The translations under genes were made by a program, and so were the position numbers. This document shows, piece by piece, positions 47,179 to 59,200 of a DNA stretch of 64,000 nt. Origin of the DNA: Citrus sinensis (Eukaryota; Streptophyta; Magnoliopsida; Sapindales; Rutaceae); NCBI RefSeq assembly GCF_022201045.2, contig NC_068556.1, positions 1,528,001 to 1,592,000 of the forward strand, written 5' to 3'. Each line of letters starts with the position of its first letter. Within the stretch, counting starts at the first letter, position 1. The notes under the pieces were generated by a model, which saw only the letters and a list, made by a program, of their open reading frames with translations, had not been told where the DNA came from and searched no databases.

Positions 47179-50100
47179 ATGGCAGTATCATTTGCGAAGC
47201 TGGTGCCATTGTTTCAAATCATGTTGTATTTGACATTACTATTAATCTTGAATAATGGAACTGCGAGGATCACAAGTAGATTCATTCGTACTGAATGGCC
47301 ATCTGCTGATATCCCTCTCCACAATAAAGTTTTTGACATCCCAAAAGGTCACAATGCGCCTCAACAAGTAAGCAAAACCCCTTTTCATTTTGATTCTTTG
47401 ACCCACTTGAGTTTAATTTGAGTCCTTTTTTGAGATTCTATGTAAAAGATGGGCCAAAACTTTTCATTTCCAATGGATATTAGAATAATAACTTAATTTA
47501 AAGACTCTTTTTGTATTACTGGAAGCTAAATTCCCTCCCTATCCATGTGAGCAGGATTTGAACCCCGCTTGTATCACTCAAGAAGTGTTACCATTTGAGC
47601 CAACTGGCGCCCACTAAATTTTTCATAATTTGATAATTTGTGGTATATAGTAGCTTTCTATATTCTTGCTATTAAATTTGCTTACTGTGATTTGTTGGTA
47701 TAGGTGCGAATCACTCAAGGGGATTATGATGGAAAGGCTGTGATAATCTCATGGGTTACACCCAATGAACTGGGGTCAAATAGAGTACAATATGGAAAAT
47801 TAGAGAAGAAATATGATTCTAGTGCTGAAGGCACGGTGACAAACTATACCTTTTACAAATATAAGTCTGGTTACATTCATCATTGCCTTGTCGATGACCT
47901 CGAGGTAAATGTTAGCTAACTATTCTAGTGTACACTTCATAATTTCTGGTCTTTTACAATGACACAAAGTACCATTACAAGATCTGAGATGGTGACTCTT
48001 CTCGTGAATTTTATTCGTATCCTCTCGTGCTAACACTTCATAATTTATGGTCTTTTAGTATGACACCAAGTACTATTACAAGATAGGAGATGGAGACTCT
48101 TCTCGTGAATTTTGGTTCCAAACACCCCCAAAGATTCATCCAGATGCTCCTTATACTTTTGGAATTATTGGTAACATGTCTTCACTCTTATAATCTCTTG
48201 AAATGCAGATAAGTTTCATTTTCATTTATTAACAAACAGGACATTTAGCTTCCTGAATAAGGAAGTAATTGTGTTTTTCTGAAAAAAGATATAATGTATG
48301 GTATAGATCATTTTCAGACTCCAAACAGACTAATTAGAGTTGCTGGAAATTACTTATTACATTTTCAGAATTTTCTCTATTATAATTGTTTTTGTAAAAT
48401 TTTAGGTGATTTGGGTCAAACGTATAATTCACTTTCCACTCTCAAGCACTACATGCAGAGCGGGGGACAGTCCGTATTATTTCTTGGTGATCTCTCTTAC
48501 GCGGATAGGTACGAGTACAACGATGTTGGTATTAGATGGGATTCATGGGGTCGTTTTATTGAGCAAAGTGCTGCATATCAGCCTTGGATTTGGTCAGCTG
48601 GGAATCATGAGATAGAGTTCATGCCAAACATGGTACCTTGAATTTCATTTCGATTATCCACATGAAATTTTAAACATTTAGTATACCAAGATTTTAATAT
48701 GAATGTAAGTTTCATCTTTTAGGCAAAAGGAAAAAATGACTTTTCCTGTTATGCTGTATAATGCATGTAATGGCTTATTTATTATTATTGAACTCATATG
48801 CCATAGCTTAATTTTCCAGGGGGAGGTTATTCCTTTTAAGTCATATCTACATAGAATAGCTACACCTTATACTGCCTCCAAAAGCACCAATCCACTATGG
48901 TATGCTATTCGACGGGCATCTGCTCATATCATTGTCCTATCCAGCTATTCTCCTTATGGTAACCTCTCTCATTTCCATAAGTAATATTTTACGACATTTA
49001 CTTTCACATTTTTTGTCTTGTATTTTAAATTGTTGTGGACGTGAATATTGACCATCGCTCGAATCACCAGTTCTCACAGAGTCAATATTGAATTACTTTT
49101 ATTATCACCCAAAAGGAAAGAAAGGATTCTTGTTTATTTTATTTTATTTTGGGATGATCAGTGAAATACACACCTCAATGGTGGTGGCTGAGGGAAGAGC
49201 TAAAAAAGGTGGACAGGGAGAAGACACCTTGGCTTATTGTTCTCATGCATGTTCCGCTCTACAGTAGTAATGTGGTGCACTACATGGAAGGTGAAAGTAT
49301 GCGAGCTGTATTTGAGAGCTGGTTTGTCCATTCCAGGGTCGACTTCATCTTTGCCGGCCATGTTCATGCCTATGAAAGATCAGTAAGGATGTCTTTTCCT
49401 TTTCATTTTTTTTATTAATAATCAGATCAAAGAGAATGAAGTGAGTACAAACCAGTGTAATAAGTAACAAAGATTGGTAATATGAATGCTACTTTCTTAT
49501 TCGGGTTAGGTCATCATCGAATTCTGAAAACTCTTAAACTTTTGTTTTTGACTCTGGGTAACAATAGGCATTATTCTGTTTTGTTCTGTTTTTGCTGTCA
49601 AATATAGTTTTGTCTCAGAAAGAGTAATTTTGTTGATTGCAGTACCGCATATCAAATATACACTACAATTTCACAAGTGGTGACCGTTATCCTGTACCTG
49701 ACAAATCAGCTCCGGTTTATTTAACAGTGGGAGATGGAGGAAATCAGGAAGGTCTTGCTGGAAGGTAAGGCAAATCTGCCGTGTGAATCTTCTGCAATGA
49801 AATTTGAGTTGGAGGTGGCATAGCATTTCTGAAGTATCAAGTTTTCCAATATATTTCTTGGCAATTTCTGGACAATTAATAGTTATCCTCATATTTTCAA
49901 TTCATTGTTAGGTTTTTAGACCCGCAACCAAATTATTCAGCATTCCGTGAAGCCAGTTATGGTCATTCTACATTGGAGATTAAGAATAGAACTCATGCAT
50001 TCTATCACTGGAACCGGAATGATGATGGGAATAAAGTAACTACAGATTCTGTAGTATTCCACAACCAGTACTGGTAAGTGTAGTCTTTTTGCACTTCTCG

Positions 50101-50488
50101 TTCTCATAGCGAGTGTGATCTTTTTTCATTTAGTTGGCCTTGATGCATTGTGTCTCAGCCTTCTAACGTTTCAAAAAGGGTTAAAAAAACCTGGAAGTCC
50201 AACAACGACCATTAACCAATTATTGTTCACATGTGTTTAAGAAAAGGTTTGCAACTGTTTTGGTACTGCAAAAACTGATTTCAAACAACTAAAAACGTTC
50301 TAACTTAAGCGCACAACATGCGGGAAAATGAGACTGAGTTGAACTGCCTGATCTAATTATTAGTTGTTTATTCATTATTCCCAATCATGAAATTTCCAAA
50401 CCAAACTGGGATGTTGTACAGGTCAAACAATCTGCGGAGGAGAAAACTCAAGAAGAATCATCTAAAGCCGAGAGTTGAAGTCCGTTGA
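47179..50488 (+). CDS. Purple acid phosphatase
   Basis: There are nine exons: 47179-47367, 47704-47904, 48059-48170, 48406-48632, 48820-48958, 49162-49382, 49643-49764, 49912-50073 and 50422-50488, giving 479 residues, the normal size of high-molecular-weight plant PAPs. An N-terminal signal peptide ([17 protein letters not shown]) is followed by a fibronectin-like domain ([20 protein letters not shown]). The binuclear-metal catalytic domain carries all five motifs: GDLG 168-171, GDLSYADRY 195-203, GNHE 233-236, VLMH 316-319 and GHVH 355-358. It is secreted or vacuolar, hydrolysing phosphomonoesters in phosphate recycling or scavenging. I place it in the PAP10/12-type clade without naming a member. 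A decayed partial copy of exon 3 lies in intron 2, and a young LTR element sits 252 bp after the stop codon. Confidence 0.95.
47541..47620 (-). repeat. tRNA-like (SINE-type) fragment in PAP intron 1
   Basis: On the minus strand CCAGTTGGCTCAAATGGTAA resembles a Pol III A box and CGGGGTTCAAATCCTGC a B box, about 30 bp apart. It lacks a tRNA cloverleaf, and no tail or target duplication was seen, so it is more likely a SINE head fragment than a tRNA gene. Confidence 0.4.
47934..48012 (+). repeat. Decayed duplicate of intron end plus exon 3 start, inside PAP intron 2
   Basis: This 79-bp block matches 48034-48112, the last bases of intron 2 and first 53 bp of exon 3. Shared words are CTTCATAATTT, TGGTCTTTTA, TTACAAGAT and GACTCTTCTCGTGAATTTT. 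In this upstream copy the acceptor AG is changed (CTTTTACAATGAC against CTTTTAGTATGAC), and small changes disturb the frame, so it should be spliced out with the intron. Confidence 0.85.
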
Positions 50489-50739
50489 AATTATCTTTCA
50501 TATTCATCCGACCCTTTCCCTTGCCTCCACAATCTCTTTGGGTATGCTGGGGTTATCAAATACTTTTACTTGTGGTATCATCACTTCAATTGCTGGGGAA
50601 TGAAGTATGAGCGTAGGATATACTGCTAAGCTGAAGAAGAAATTTAACTGTGATGTCCAAGGAAAGGACCATATGCATTTCTGGAAAATGCCTACACAGA
50701 GGAGTTATTACCATAGAAAATCCAATCCCTATATAGTTT

Positions 50740-50973
50740 TGTAAATTCACAGATTAGAATGAATAATTTCTGTATTTTATTGATGAGAATTACTCCTCTT
50801 TAAATAGATTACAGGAGAATAAATCAAATCCCACAAAATCAGAGCTATAACAGCTAGAAATCTAATTCTAAGGAAACAAATCAGTAAACCTATTTAAGGA
50901 AATAAATCTTGCCAAATAACATAGATCCTAATATATACAATTCTAATTATGTATAATTCTGATTTCATCCACA
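50740..50973 (-). repeat. 3' LTR of the copia element
   Basis: The 234-bp LTR appears identical to the copy at 55468-55701. Short LTRs of this size are common among copia families. Confidence 0.95.
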
Positions 50974-50980
50974 CTCCCCC

Positions 50981-53900
50981 TCAAGCTTGGCTATAGATGT
51001 TGATGAGACCAAGCTTGCCTTCAAGAAAGTCATGAGTCTGTTCTGAGAGTCCTTTTGTGAGGATATCAGCCAGTTGGTGAGATGTAGGCACATATTCAAG
51101 CTTGATAATGTTTCCATCAAGCTTTTCTTTAATAAAATGTCGATCAACCTCCACGTGTTTAGTCCTATCATGATGAACAGGATTGTGAGCTATACTAATT
51201 GCTGACTTATTATCACAATAGAGCAGCATAGGTTCTTCAAATCCAATCTTTAATTCCTTCAGCACCCTTCTTATCCAGATAAGCTCACACACTCCATGTG
51301 CCATAGCTGTAAACTCGGCTTCTGCACTACTTCTAGCAACCACTGACTGTTTTTTGCTACGCCAAGTCACCAGATTTCCCCATAGCAGCGTGCAATAACC
51401 AGATGTTGATTTACGATCATTAATTGATCCAGCCCAATCAGCATCTGTGAATGCTTTCACCTTTCGATCATTAGTCTTTGCAAAAAACAAGCCTTTTCCG
51501 GGTGTTTGCTTCAAGTATCTCAGGATTCTATATACTGCATTCAAATGACCTTGACATGGTGCGTGCATATGTTGACTTACTAAACTCACTGCAAAGGCAA
51601 TATCCGGTCGTGTATGTGAGAGATAGATAAGCTTTCCAACTAGGCGTTGATACTGTCCTTTATCGACCAGCCCTCTTTCAAGCATTTTTCCTTTGTTGCC
51701 AAGTTCAACTGGAGTCTTACTCGGCTTGCATCCCAGCATGCCAGTTTCTTCCAACAAATCTAAAGTATATTTTCTTTGAGAGACAGAGATCCCCTTCTTA
51801 CTCCTTGCAACTTCCATTCCAAGAAAGTATCTTAACGCTCCAAGGTCTTTAACTTCAAATTCCTTTGCCATCATTTGCTTGACTCTTTCTACTTCTTTGT
51901 TATCATTTCCAGTGACAATGATATCATCAACATACACTATAAGAATAGTAATTTTTTCATTTTCAGCATGCTTAACAAACAACGTGTGATCAGCTTGTCC
52001 CTGGACATAGCCAAATTCCTTGATAACTTTGGAGAATCTGTCGAACCAAGCCCGTGGAGACTGCTTCAGACCATAGAGGGACTTGTTGAGTTTACAAACA
52101 GTGTGACTCCCTAGGTTTTCTTCAAATCCTGGAGGTTGACACATAAAAACTTCCTCTGCAAGCTCACCATTTAGAAAGGCATTTTTTATATCAAGTTGAT
52201 GTAGAGGCCAATCAGAGTTTACAGCCAAAGATAGAAGAATTCTGATAGTGTTGAGTTTGGCAACAGGAGCAAAGGTCTCAGTGTAGTCAATCCCGTACGT
52301 TTGAGTAAAGCCCTTGGCCACTAGACGCGCTTTGTGTCTTTCAATTGAACCATCAGCCTTATACTTGACAGTGAATACCCATTTACAACCCACTGTATTT
52401 TTTTCTTGTGGCAACTCTACCAGGCTCCATGTATTGTTCTGTCTAAGGGCGTGCATTTCTTCAAGAACAGCAGCTTTCCACTCGGGAATAGATAGGGCCT
52501 CTTCAATGGATCTAGAAATCAAAACACTAGACAAACTCGAGGTGAAAGCATGGAGTGAAGGAGACAGATTTGAGTAAGATATGAATTTAGAAATGGGGTG
52601 ATGAGTGCAAGATCTAACACCTTTTCTTAATGCTATTGGCATATCTAGATCAGGAATAGGACTGAATTTACCTGACTCGTTTGGTGAATGAGACTCTACC
52701 ATCGGTTCATCCTCGTGACTGTGAGTAGGATTCATGATTTCTTTATTTGCTTGAGACTTTTTCTTTCTAGAGTAGACTTGCAATTCTGGTTGTTTAGATA
52801 TTGAAAGTGTTGAATCTCCTCTTGTTTCCAATACTGGTGAAATTGGATCAATTACAGGAGGACTGATTTTAGTTGACTCAGGAATAGAGACGGCTGTATC
52901 CAACTTAACATCAAGTAAGGGCAGGTCATGGATATCCCAAGAACAGCAAGCTTCATCCCATTTCTCCCCCTGAAGCGAAGTTGGAGAAAAATATGGTGTA
53001 TTTTCAAAGAATGTGACATCACAAGAAATATATGTTTTTTTAGTTTTTGGACAGTAACACCTATATCCTTTTTGGGTTGGAGAATAACCAATGAAAACAG
53101 TTTTGATGGCTCGAGGGTCAAGTTTACTTCTATTATGGTCATGAATATGGACAAATGTTGTGCAACCAAAAATTCTTAATGGAAGTGTATTAGACTTAGA
53201 GACATGTGGGTAGGTTTTTGAAAGAACAGATAAAGGGGTTTCAAAATTGATAGGACGACTTGGCATACGATTTATGAGGTAGGTAGCAGTGAGGATAGCA
53301 TCCCCCCACAAGTACTTTGGGATATGCATGGTAAACATGAGTGCCCGAGCTACCTCTAACAAATGACGATTTTTTCTTTCCGATACTCCATTTTGTTGTG
53401 GAGTATCAACACAAGAGCTTTGATGTTGAATTCCATTTTCTAACAAATAATCACCAAGAATGGAATTGAAATATTCTTTTCCATTGTCAGTTCTTAGAAC
53501 ACGAATTTGGCTTTGAAATTGAGTTTGAATCATTTTGTGAAAAACTTTGAATATGTGACTGGCTTCAGATTTGTTATGTAGGAGATAAACCCATGTAACC
53601 CGTGTGTGATCGTCTATAAATGTAAGAAACCATCTTTTCCCATGGCAAGTTGTAATTTTTGAAGGTCCCCATATGTCACTGTGGATCAAAGAGAATGGAG
53701 TGGAAGGAATGTAAACCTTTGGAGAAAAGGACATGCGAGTATGTTTAGCTAATTGGCAAATTTCACACTCAAAAGAAACAGTATTTTTATTAGCAAACAA
53801 AGACGGAAATAGACGTTTTAGATATAAAAAACTAGGATGGCCAAACCTATGATGCCATAACATTATTTCATTAGTACTAGAAATAGATGTAGAAGCAACA

Positions 53901-55444
53901 CCAAACAAAAAAATTTGTTGACTCTTTGGGTGATCATCATTAAAGTAATAAAGACCATCATGAATCCTAGCACTGCCAATCGTCTTCCCCGATGATAGGT
54001 CCTGAAATTGACAAGAAGAAGACAAGAAATTAGCAACGCAATGATTGTCACGTGTGATTTTGCTAACAGAGATTAGGTTGCATTTTAGGGCAGGGACATG
54101 GAAGACAGATTTGAGGATTAAATTTGGAGATAGTTTTATGTCACCAATTCCAACTACTAGTGTAAAAGATCCATCAGCAATTTTAACCGTGATATGTTTA
54201 GAACAAGGGACATAAGAGTGAAAACAATTAGAGCTACCTGTCATATGATCAGAGGCCCCGGAATCAATTATCCAAGGGTCTGTAGATTGAATCATTGATT
54301 GGGAATTTAGGACAGAGTAGAGTTTACCAGATTTGGCAACAGAACATGATCCACTGGTGGAGTTTGCATAGTTGGGTGGATGGGTCTGAGAGGCATTGAC
54401 AGAAGATAAATTGAGAAGTTTGCATAGTTGGTCAATTTGTTCCTTGCTGAACGGAATAGATGCACCAGAGTGGTCTTGATTGGATTGGGTATGGTGTGCA
54501 CGTCCGTCATTTTTTTTTCGAGGCTGCCAATTTGCTGGTTTCCCATGAATCTCCCAACACTTGTCCCGAGTATGTCCAGGTCGATTACAATGATCACACC
54601 ATGGTCGCTTGTTCGAACGATGATCAGGATGCTGCTGTCCATTTGAGTGAGTTTTAGTAGTCATTAAGGCTGATACTTCTGGTGCGGATGGAGGTACAGA
54701 TTTGTCATCCGAGAGCATCACCTTTCGCCTAGCTTCCTCACGTCGTACTTCTGCGAAGGCTTCGTCAGTAGAAGGGAAAGGCTTTTGAGCCATCACTCGG
54801 CCCCGTACCTCATCTAGATTTCTATTAAGACCAGCAAGGAAATCAAATACTCTTTCTTTTTCAAGGTTATGCTTTTGCTTGACACTGCACTCAGCACAAA
54901 ATGAGTCATCTTCAAAAAACAGATCTAATTCTTGCCAAAGATCTTGGAGGTCAGAAAAATATTGGGTGACAGAGTTGGAACCCTGTTTCATCTCCTTCAA
55001 TTTTGAACGAATCTCAAAAATCTGAGAAGCATTCCCAAGATCAGAGTACATCCGTCGAGCTGCATCCCACACATCTTTGGCTGTCTTGAACCAGAGATAA
55101 CGACGACTAATTTGTGGTTCCATTGAATTGATGAGCCATGCAAGAACAATAGAATTTTCAGACAGCCATGTCTTGTACAATGGGTCAGTTGTCTTGGGAG
55201 CAGGGAGTTCACCAGTGATGTAGCCCAGTTTACCACGCCCACAAATCACAATCTTGACTGACTGTGCCCATTGTAGGTAGTTTCTACCATTTAATTTGTG
55301 GGCTGTAATATGAAGAGATGCATCGCTTCCGGAAAGAGAAGCAATTGGGATGGAACTAGGCTCAGCCATAGATTGGCTAGATGTTGAAGATCCGGTATTG
55401 TCACCAGATGAGATGTCGACTTCTTTTCCAGCCATAAGAGACAA
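50981..55444 (-). CDS. Copia gag-pol polyprotein
   Basis: One open frame of 1,487 residues lies between the LTRs. Visible parts in order are a gag region of the retrotransposon copia-type/UBN2 kind, a CCHC zinc knuckle (CDHCNRPGHTRDKC), an aspartic protease (DSGASDHM), an integrase with its zinc-binding head and catalytic core, a reverse transcriptase (YVDDI) and a terminal RNase H. It belongs to the mobile element and is not a host gene. Confidence 0.93.
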   Translation of the reverse strand: MSLMAGKEVDISSGDNTGSSTSSQSMAEPSSIPIASLSGSDASLHITAHKLNGRNYLQWAQSVKIVICGRGKLGYITGELPAPKTTDPLYKTWLSENSIVLAWLINSMEPQISRRYLWFKTAKDVWDAARRMYSDLGNASQIFEIRSKLKEMKQGSNSVTQYFSDLQDLWQELDLFFEDDSFCAECSVKQKHNLEKERVFDFLAGLNRNLDEVRGRVMAQKPFPSTDEAFAEVRREEARRKVMLSDDKSVPPSAPEVSALMTTKTHSNGQQHPDHRSNKRPWCDHCNRPGHTRDKCWEIHGKPANWQPRKKNDGRAHHTQSNQDHSGASIPFSKEQIDQLCKLLNLSSVNASQTHPPNYANSTSGSCSVAKSGKLYSVLNSQSMIQSTDPWIIDSGASDHMTGSSNCFHSYVPCSKHITVKIADGSFTLVVGIGDIKLSPNLILKSVFHVPALKCNLISVSKITRDNHCVANFLSSSCQFQDLSSGKTIGSARIHDGLYYFNDDHPKSQQIFLFGVASTSISSTNEIMLWHHRFGHPSFLYLKRLFPSLFANKNTVSFECEICQLAKHTRMSFSPKVYIPSTPFSLIHSDIWGPSKITTCHGKRWFLTFIDDHTRVTWVYLLHNKSEASHIFKVFHKMIQTQFQSQIRVLRTDNGKEYFNSILGDYLLENGIQHQSSCVDTPQQNGVSERKNRHLLEVARALMFTMHIPKYLWGDAILTATYLINRMPSRPINFETPLSVLSKTYPHVSKSNTLPLRIFGCTTFVHIHDHNRSKLDPRAIKTVFIGYSPTQKGYRCYCPKTKKTYISCDVTFFENTPYFSPTSLQGEKWDEACCSWDIHDLPLLDVKLDTAVSIPESTKISPPVIDPISPVLETRGDSTLSISKQPELQVYSRKKKSQANKEIMNPTHSHEDEPMVESHSPNESGKFSPIPDLDMPIALRKGVRSCTHHPISKFISYSNLSPSLHAFTSSLSSVLISRSIEEALSIPEWKAAVLEEMHALRQNNTWSLVELPQEKNTVGCKWVFTVKYKADGSIERHKARLVAKGFTQTYGIDYTETFAPVAKLNTIRILLSLAVNSDWPLHQLDIKNAFLNGELAEEVFMCQPPGFEENLGSHTVCKLNKSLYGLKQSPRAWFDRFSKVIKEFGYVQGQADHTLFVKHAENEKITILIVYVDDIIVTGNDNKEVERVKQMMAKEFEVKDLGALRYFLGMEVARSKKGISVSQRKYTLDLLEETGMLGCKPSKTPVELGNKGKMLERGLVDKGQYQRLVGKLIYLSHTRPDIAFAVSLVSQHMHAPCQGHLNAVYRILRYLKQTPGKGLFFAKTNDRKVKAFTDADWAGSINDRKSTSGYCTLLWGNLVTWRSKKQSVVARSSAEAEFTAMAHGVCELIWIRRVLKELKIGFEEPMLLYCDNKSAISIAHNPVHHDRTKHVEVDRHFIKEKLDGNIIKLEYVPTSHQLADILTKGLSEQTHDFLEGKLGLINIYSQA

Positions 55445-55467
55445 TTAGTCCTTAGTCTCTGATACCA

Positions 55468-55701
55468 TGTAAATTCACAGATTAGAATGAATAATTTCTG
55501 TATTTTATTGATGAGAATTACTCCTCTTTAAATAGATTACAGGAGAATAAATCAAATCCCACAAAATCAGAGCTATAACAGCTAGAAATCTAATTCTAAG
55601 GAAACAAATCAGTAAACCTATTTAAGGAAATAAATCTTGCCAAATAACATAGATCCTAATATATACAATTCTAATTATGTATAATTCTGATTTCATCCAC
55701 A
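55468..55701 (-). repeat. 5' LTR of the copia element
   Basis: The 234-bp LTR is followed, on the minus strand, directly by the primer-binding site. The target duplication copy AGTTT follows at 55702-55706. Confidence 0.95.
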
Positions 55702-55706
55702 AGTTT

Positions 55707-56254
55707 ATTTGTTAAGTTCATATAAGTTATCATTTTTGGATGATAAAAACATATTCCTGAATCAAGAACGAAATAGTTTCGTTTTTGTGAAATATCCTGT
55801 CTTGTTTGTTGTGCTCAATCCTTTGACGATTACTAACTTTTCAAATGTGGAAGTAGACCAAAATTTGATTACTCTCTTGCTTGAGCTTGAACATGATTTA
55901 AATTTTTTATATTCCGATTTCGATCCATCACAACTGTCATACATTTCCAAAAATAAACAAAAGAATATATGGTCAAATATGTTTGACATCCACATCAGCA
56001 GAATTCTGTTTTCTGCAGTGCCTTGTAGAACAGTTCCATCTCTACATTTGTTTCCTCAAAAATTGCTACTGAATTTAATAGGAAAAGAATCAGATTTCTA
56101 TCCAAAATAAGACTGGCCTGAGATTTTGTATAAAAAATCCTGAAATGAGGACATTACCACTCTATAAACTGCAATTTTTTTCATCTCTGTTAGCAGCAGG
56201 AAGGACGTGCAAAGGATATTAACATCAAAAAGCATTTGATGTCACCTCTGATAA
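55707..56254. other. Between the copia element and SYT4 stop
   Basis: Before the insertion this stretch and 50489-50739 would have formed an about 0.8-kb gap between the convergent PAP and synaptotagmin genes. The plus-strand frame at 55709-56110 (133 residues) has no recognisable domain and is not called. The part next to 56254 is probably SYT4 3' UTR. Confidence 0.4.
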
Positions 56255-59200
56255 TCAAGAGGAGTCACGGAGAACCAGCTGAGGAGTCCACTTGAGATTC
56301 AAAAAAAGTTTCCCTGATTTAGTGCCATCTATATGGAAACTGTCTTGAATTTCGCCTTCCATCATGACCCTAGTGAGTGTCATGATGCATTTCCCCATTT
56401 TGTCCTGAATGATTCATATAGTGAAACAATTTAATCCAGGACTTCAGCAAGAAGTAGGAAATTTCTGAAAGCTTTTTTTGAAGTCTAATTCATCAATGAA
56501 GTGACAATGATGAATGGAGTGTTACCTTCCCAAAGGTGTCATGGTCATAAACATCCAAAATTAACATTTCATGCTGTCCATCCTCCACAACAAAGTCAAA
56601 TGTCTGATTCCAAACTGGATTCAGGGTGTCGTGTGCAACCTGAGAAAGTTGAATGGTTAAAAAACGAAGAGATTTCAAAACCTCTGAACATCAACCATCT
56701 TTTGCGCCAGTTAATATTTTGCTACAAAGATGAATATGGAAGCATAGGTGACTTATAAAGATGTGTTCGACATTCTATAATGAACTAGGTTTTTACCACT
56801 ACAACTGGAAATCTGATACTCACCCTAGTCTTCGCTCTGTTTCCAGCTTTCTTCAGTTGAAGGACAACAAAGGGATCAGCCTTTCCTATCAAATCTACTT
56901 TCGGCAAGTTTTCAGCAGCTATCACTGTAATGGATAATACTCCTCTCACAATAACGTCACTTTTCTTTTGAGTTGCAATCTTTCCAAGCTCAGCAGCTTC
57001 CGCTCTACTTGTTTCACTCTTAAGGCTCTTCTCCAATGTGGTCAATGAGTAGTCGGAGTTGAAAGGATTCTTAAGGCTGCTCTCTGTGCCAAAAGGACAG
57101 TATAACAGCTCAAGATGCACCTAATGCCAAGAAAAATTGCACAAGTTAGAGATAATTACCGCCATCTTATGCACAGCCAGTATAAATGCTGCAATCAATC
57201 AGTTGGCATCCTCACCTGACCCCTGTTTTTGGTATCTCTCTGGACCTTAACATCCTTGACCAGTTTCAACCATACATCCTTCACTTTACCAGGCTCAAGT
57301 TCTTTTAGTGCTATTTGAGCAATACCAATAATTTCAGGGGCCAGCATTGGTCCTTCATCATCAAAGACTCTTACTGTCAAGTGTTGAGTTGAAGCATCTT
57401 CAACTGTGAATTCAAAGTGCTCATTCCAGATTGGGTTCAGTTCATTGTTCTGCACATACAGTGAGAAGTATTCAAGCTGAGATTGAAAATTGCTAAATGC
57501 AAGCATAAAAGGCAAGTTTACACACAATTGTTTTGCTGGTTTTCATTCTGTCACGCAGTGGACGCACAAATATCACAACAAAAGGATCAGATTTCCCGAT
57601 AAGGTCTTTATTTGTTAACTCCTTGGCTTGCACAAGCTTCACATCTAATGTGCCACAAGGCTTCAACTCCAAGTCACTAAAACATTAAGAAAATTATCAA
57701 TGACGGCAACATGAATCATGAAGTTGAGAGCCAAGGAACTTCATGGAAAATGAAATACCTGTAATCCCCGGGTAATATAGGTATAATTTGTCGAACAGGC
57801 CATGTTATTGAGTCTTCAATAGCATCTATAATTGTTTCCTGTGCAAAGTTTTATAAATAAAATAAAATCGAGTTGCTTGTTAAAGAAGTAACAGAAGAAC
57901 TAAGACAAAGTTTGCTCAAACCTCAATAGCATCAGAGATCCCAGGGATTGATGATATATCGCCACCAACAACTTTAAGTGTGAAATCCAGATCTTTCTGT
58001 ACGTACAAGCAAATTAACAATTAAGTTCGGGTTCATCTATGAGCAGGCAGAAAAGTTTCTTTTCTGTCATAGAAAAAATGAAGATTATTGTAACTGACCT
58101 TTTCTCTCAATGAATAAGCAACAGCTCCAAAACAAGGAAACTCATCTACCAGTGGTTTGAAGATCAACCTGAAAACCCCAGTGAATCCAATATTCTTCAC
58201 CTGGATGAAGAAATTGAAAACCATAAAGAATGAAAAGAAAATAGAAAGTTAAAACTAACTCTACATCTGATGCTGCAAACAAAAACACAAACTATCTTCA
58301 CAAACATTTACACAAAGAACAATATCAGTTGTTACTTTTGAGCGTGGACAGAAATCAGAAGTTACCTGCACAGGAAGTCCTACACCAACTCTTGTTCGAA
58401 TATCAAGTACAATATTTGGGTTACCATCCCACTGCATCTCCAATTCCATTGTAATTCCCTCTTCTCCGCTTTCACTCTCTACTATGGCAACTCCTAAACC
58501 ACGGATCCACCATTGAATAAAAAAATAAAATTAGGCTCTACTTTGTTTTTGCTCTTAGGAAACTATACTGCCGATGTGTCTGGTAAATACTTGCACACAG
58601 TTATGCCTTTGTCACTTATTGGAACAATCATTAGACTTTACTTAACAGCTAGAAATTTCGTTCCATAACAACGGTGGCTTCAAAGCCACAAAATTACAAT
58701 ACCAATAGAATGAGTCACTAAAAATTTCAATCTCTCTTACTATTACTATATGTTTTGCTCTGTTTTCTTACCAACTCATAGTACCCGTTTCTTAAAACAC
58801 AAAATCAAAGTTGAAAAAAAAATATATAAAAAACTAACCTGTAAACTGTGGAGCCACAGTACCAAGGGTCAATTTTGAAAAGCTGAGAGAGGCTAAGATA
58901 CTTGGTCTGTATTGTTCAAGAATAGGCTCAACATTGCTTCTTATCAGCTCTGATGCTGCCTACAACATTGTAACAGCTATTTAACAACATTACCACATAA
59001 TTAAAAGAACTAATCACCACGGGTTACCTCATTAATGAATGGCCAAAGTTTGTCAAGTTGATAATTAAGCCAATTTAACTGCCATTGATTGAAAAAAGAA
59101 AAAAAAATCAGTACTAAGATTATAAGTAAATAATGTGTCAATGTAGCATATTATTATGATTGTTACTAATTTTACCTTCTGTCTCTGTTGAAAAACAACC

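Larger units (their letters stand above)
50740..55701 (-). mobile_element. Ty1/copia LTR retrotransposon, whole-looking and young
   Basis: This is a 4,962-bp element on the minus strand. Two 234-bp LTRs (50740-50973 and 55468-55701) begin TG and end CA, and I could find no difference between them by eye. They are flanked by the perfect 5-bp target duplication AGTTT (50735-50739 and 55702-55706). Next to the 5' LTR lies an initiator-Met-tRNA-type primer site (TGGTATCAGAG, 55457-55467), and next to the 3' LTR a purine tract (GAGGGGGAG). Parts in order are gag, protease, integrase, reverse transcriptase and RNase H, the copia order. The element looks whole, with no break noticed. Identical LTRs imply a very recent insertion. 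It lies in the former PAP 3' flank or 3' UTR, in opposite orientation to PAP. Confidence 0.95.

Noticed and set aside
46763-47233. 156-residue plus-strand frame upstream of PAP
   Set aside because: It crosses the probable 5' UTR intron and overlaps the PAP start in another frame, and the translation is low-complexity at both ends.
55709-56110. 133-residue plus-strand frame after the copia element
   Set aside because: AT-rich, Phe/Asn/Leu-heavy translation without domains, in the gap between convergent genes.
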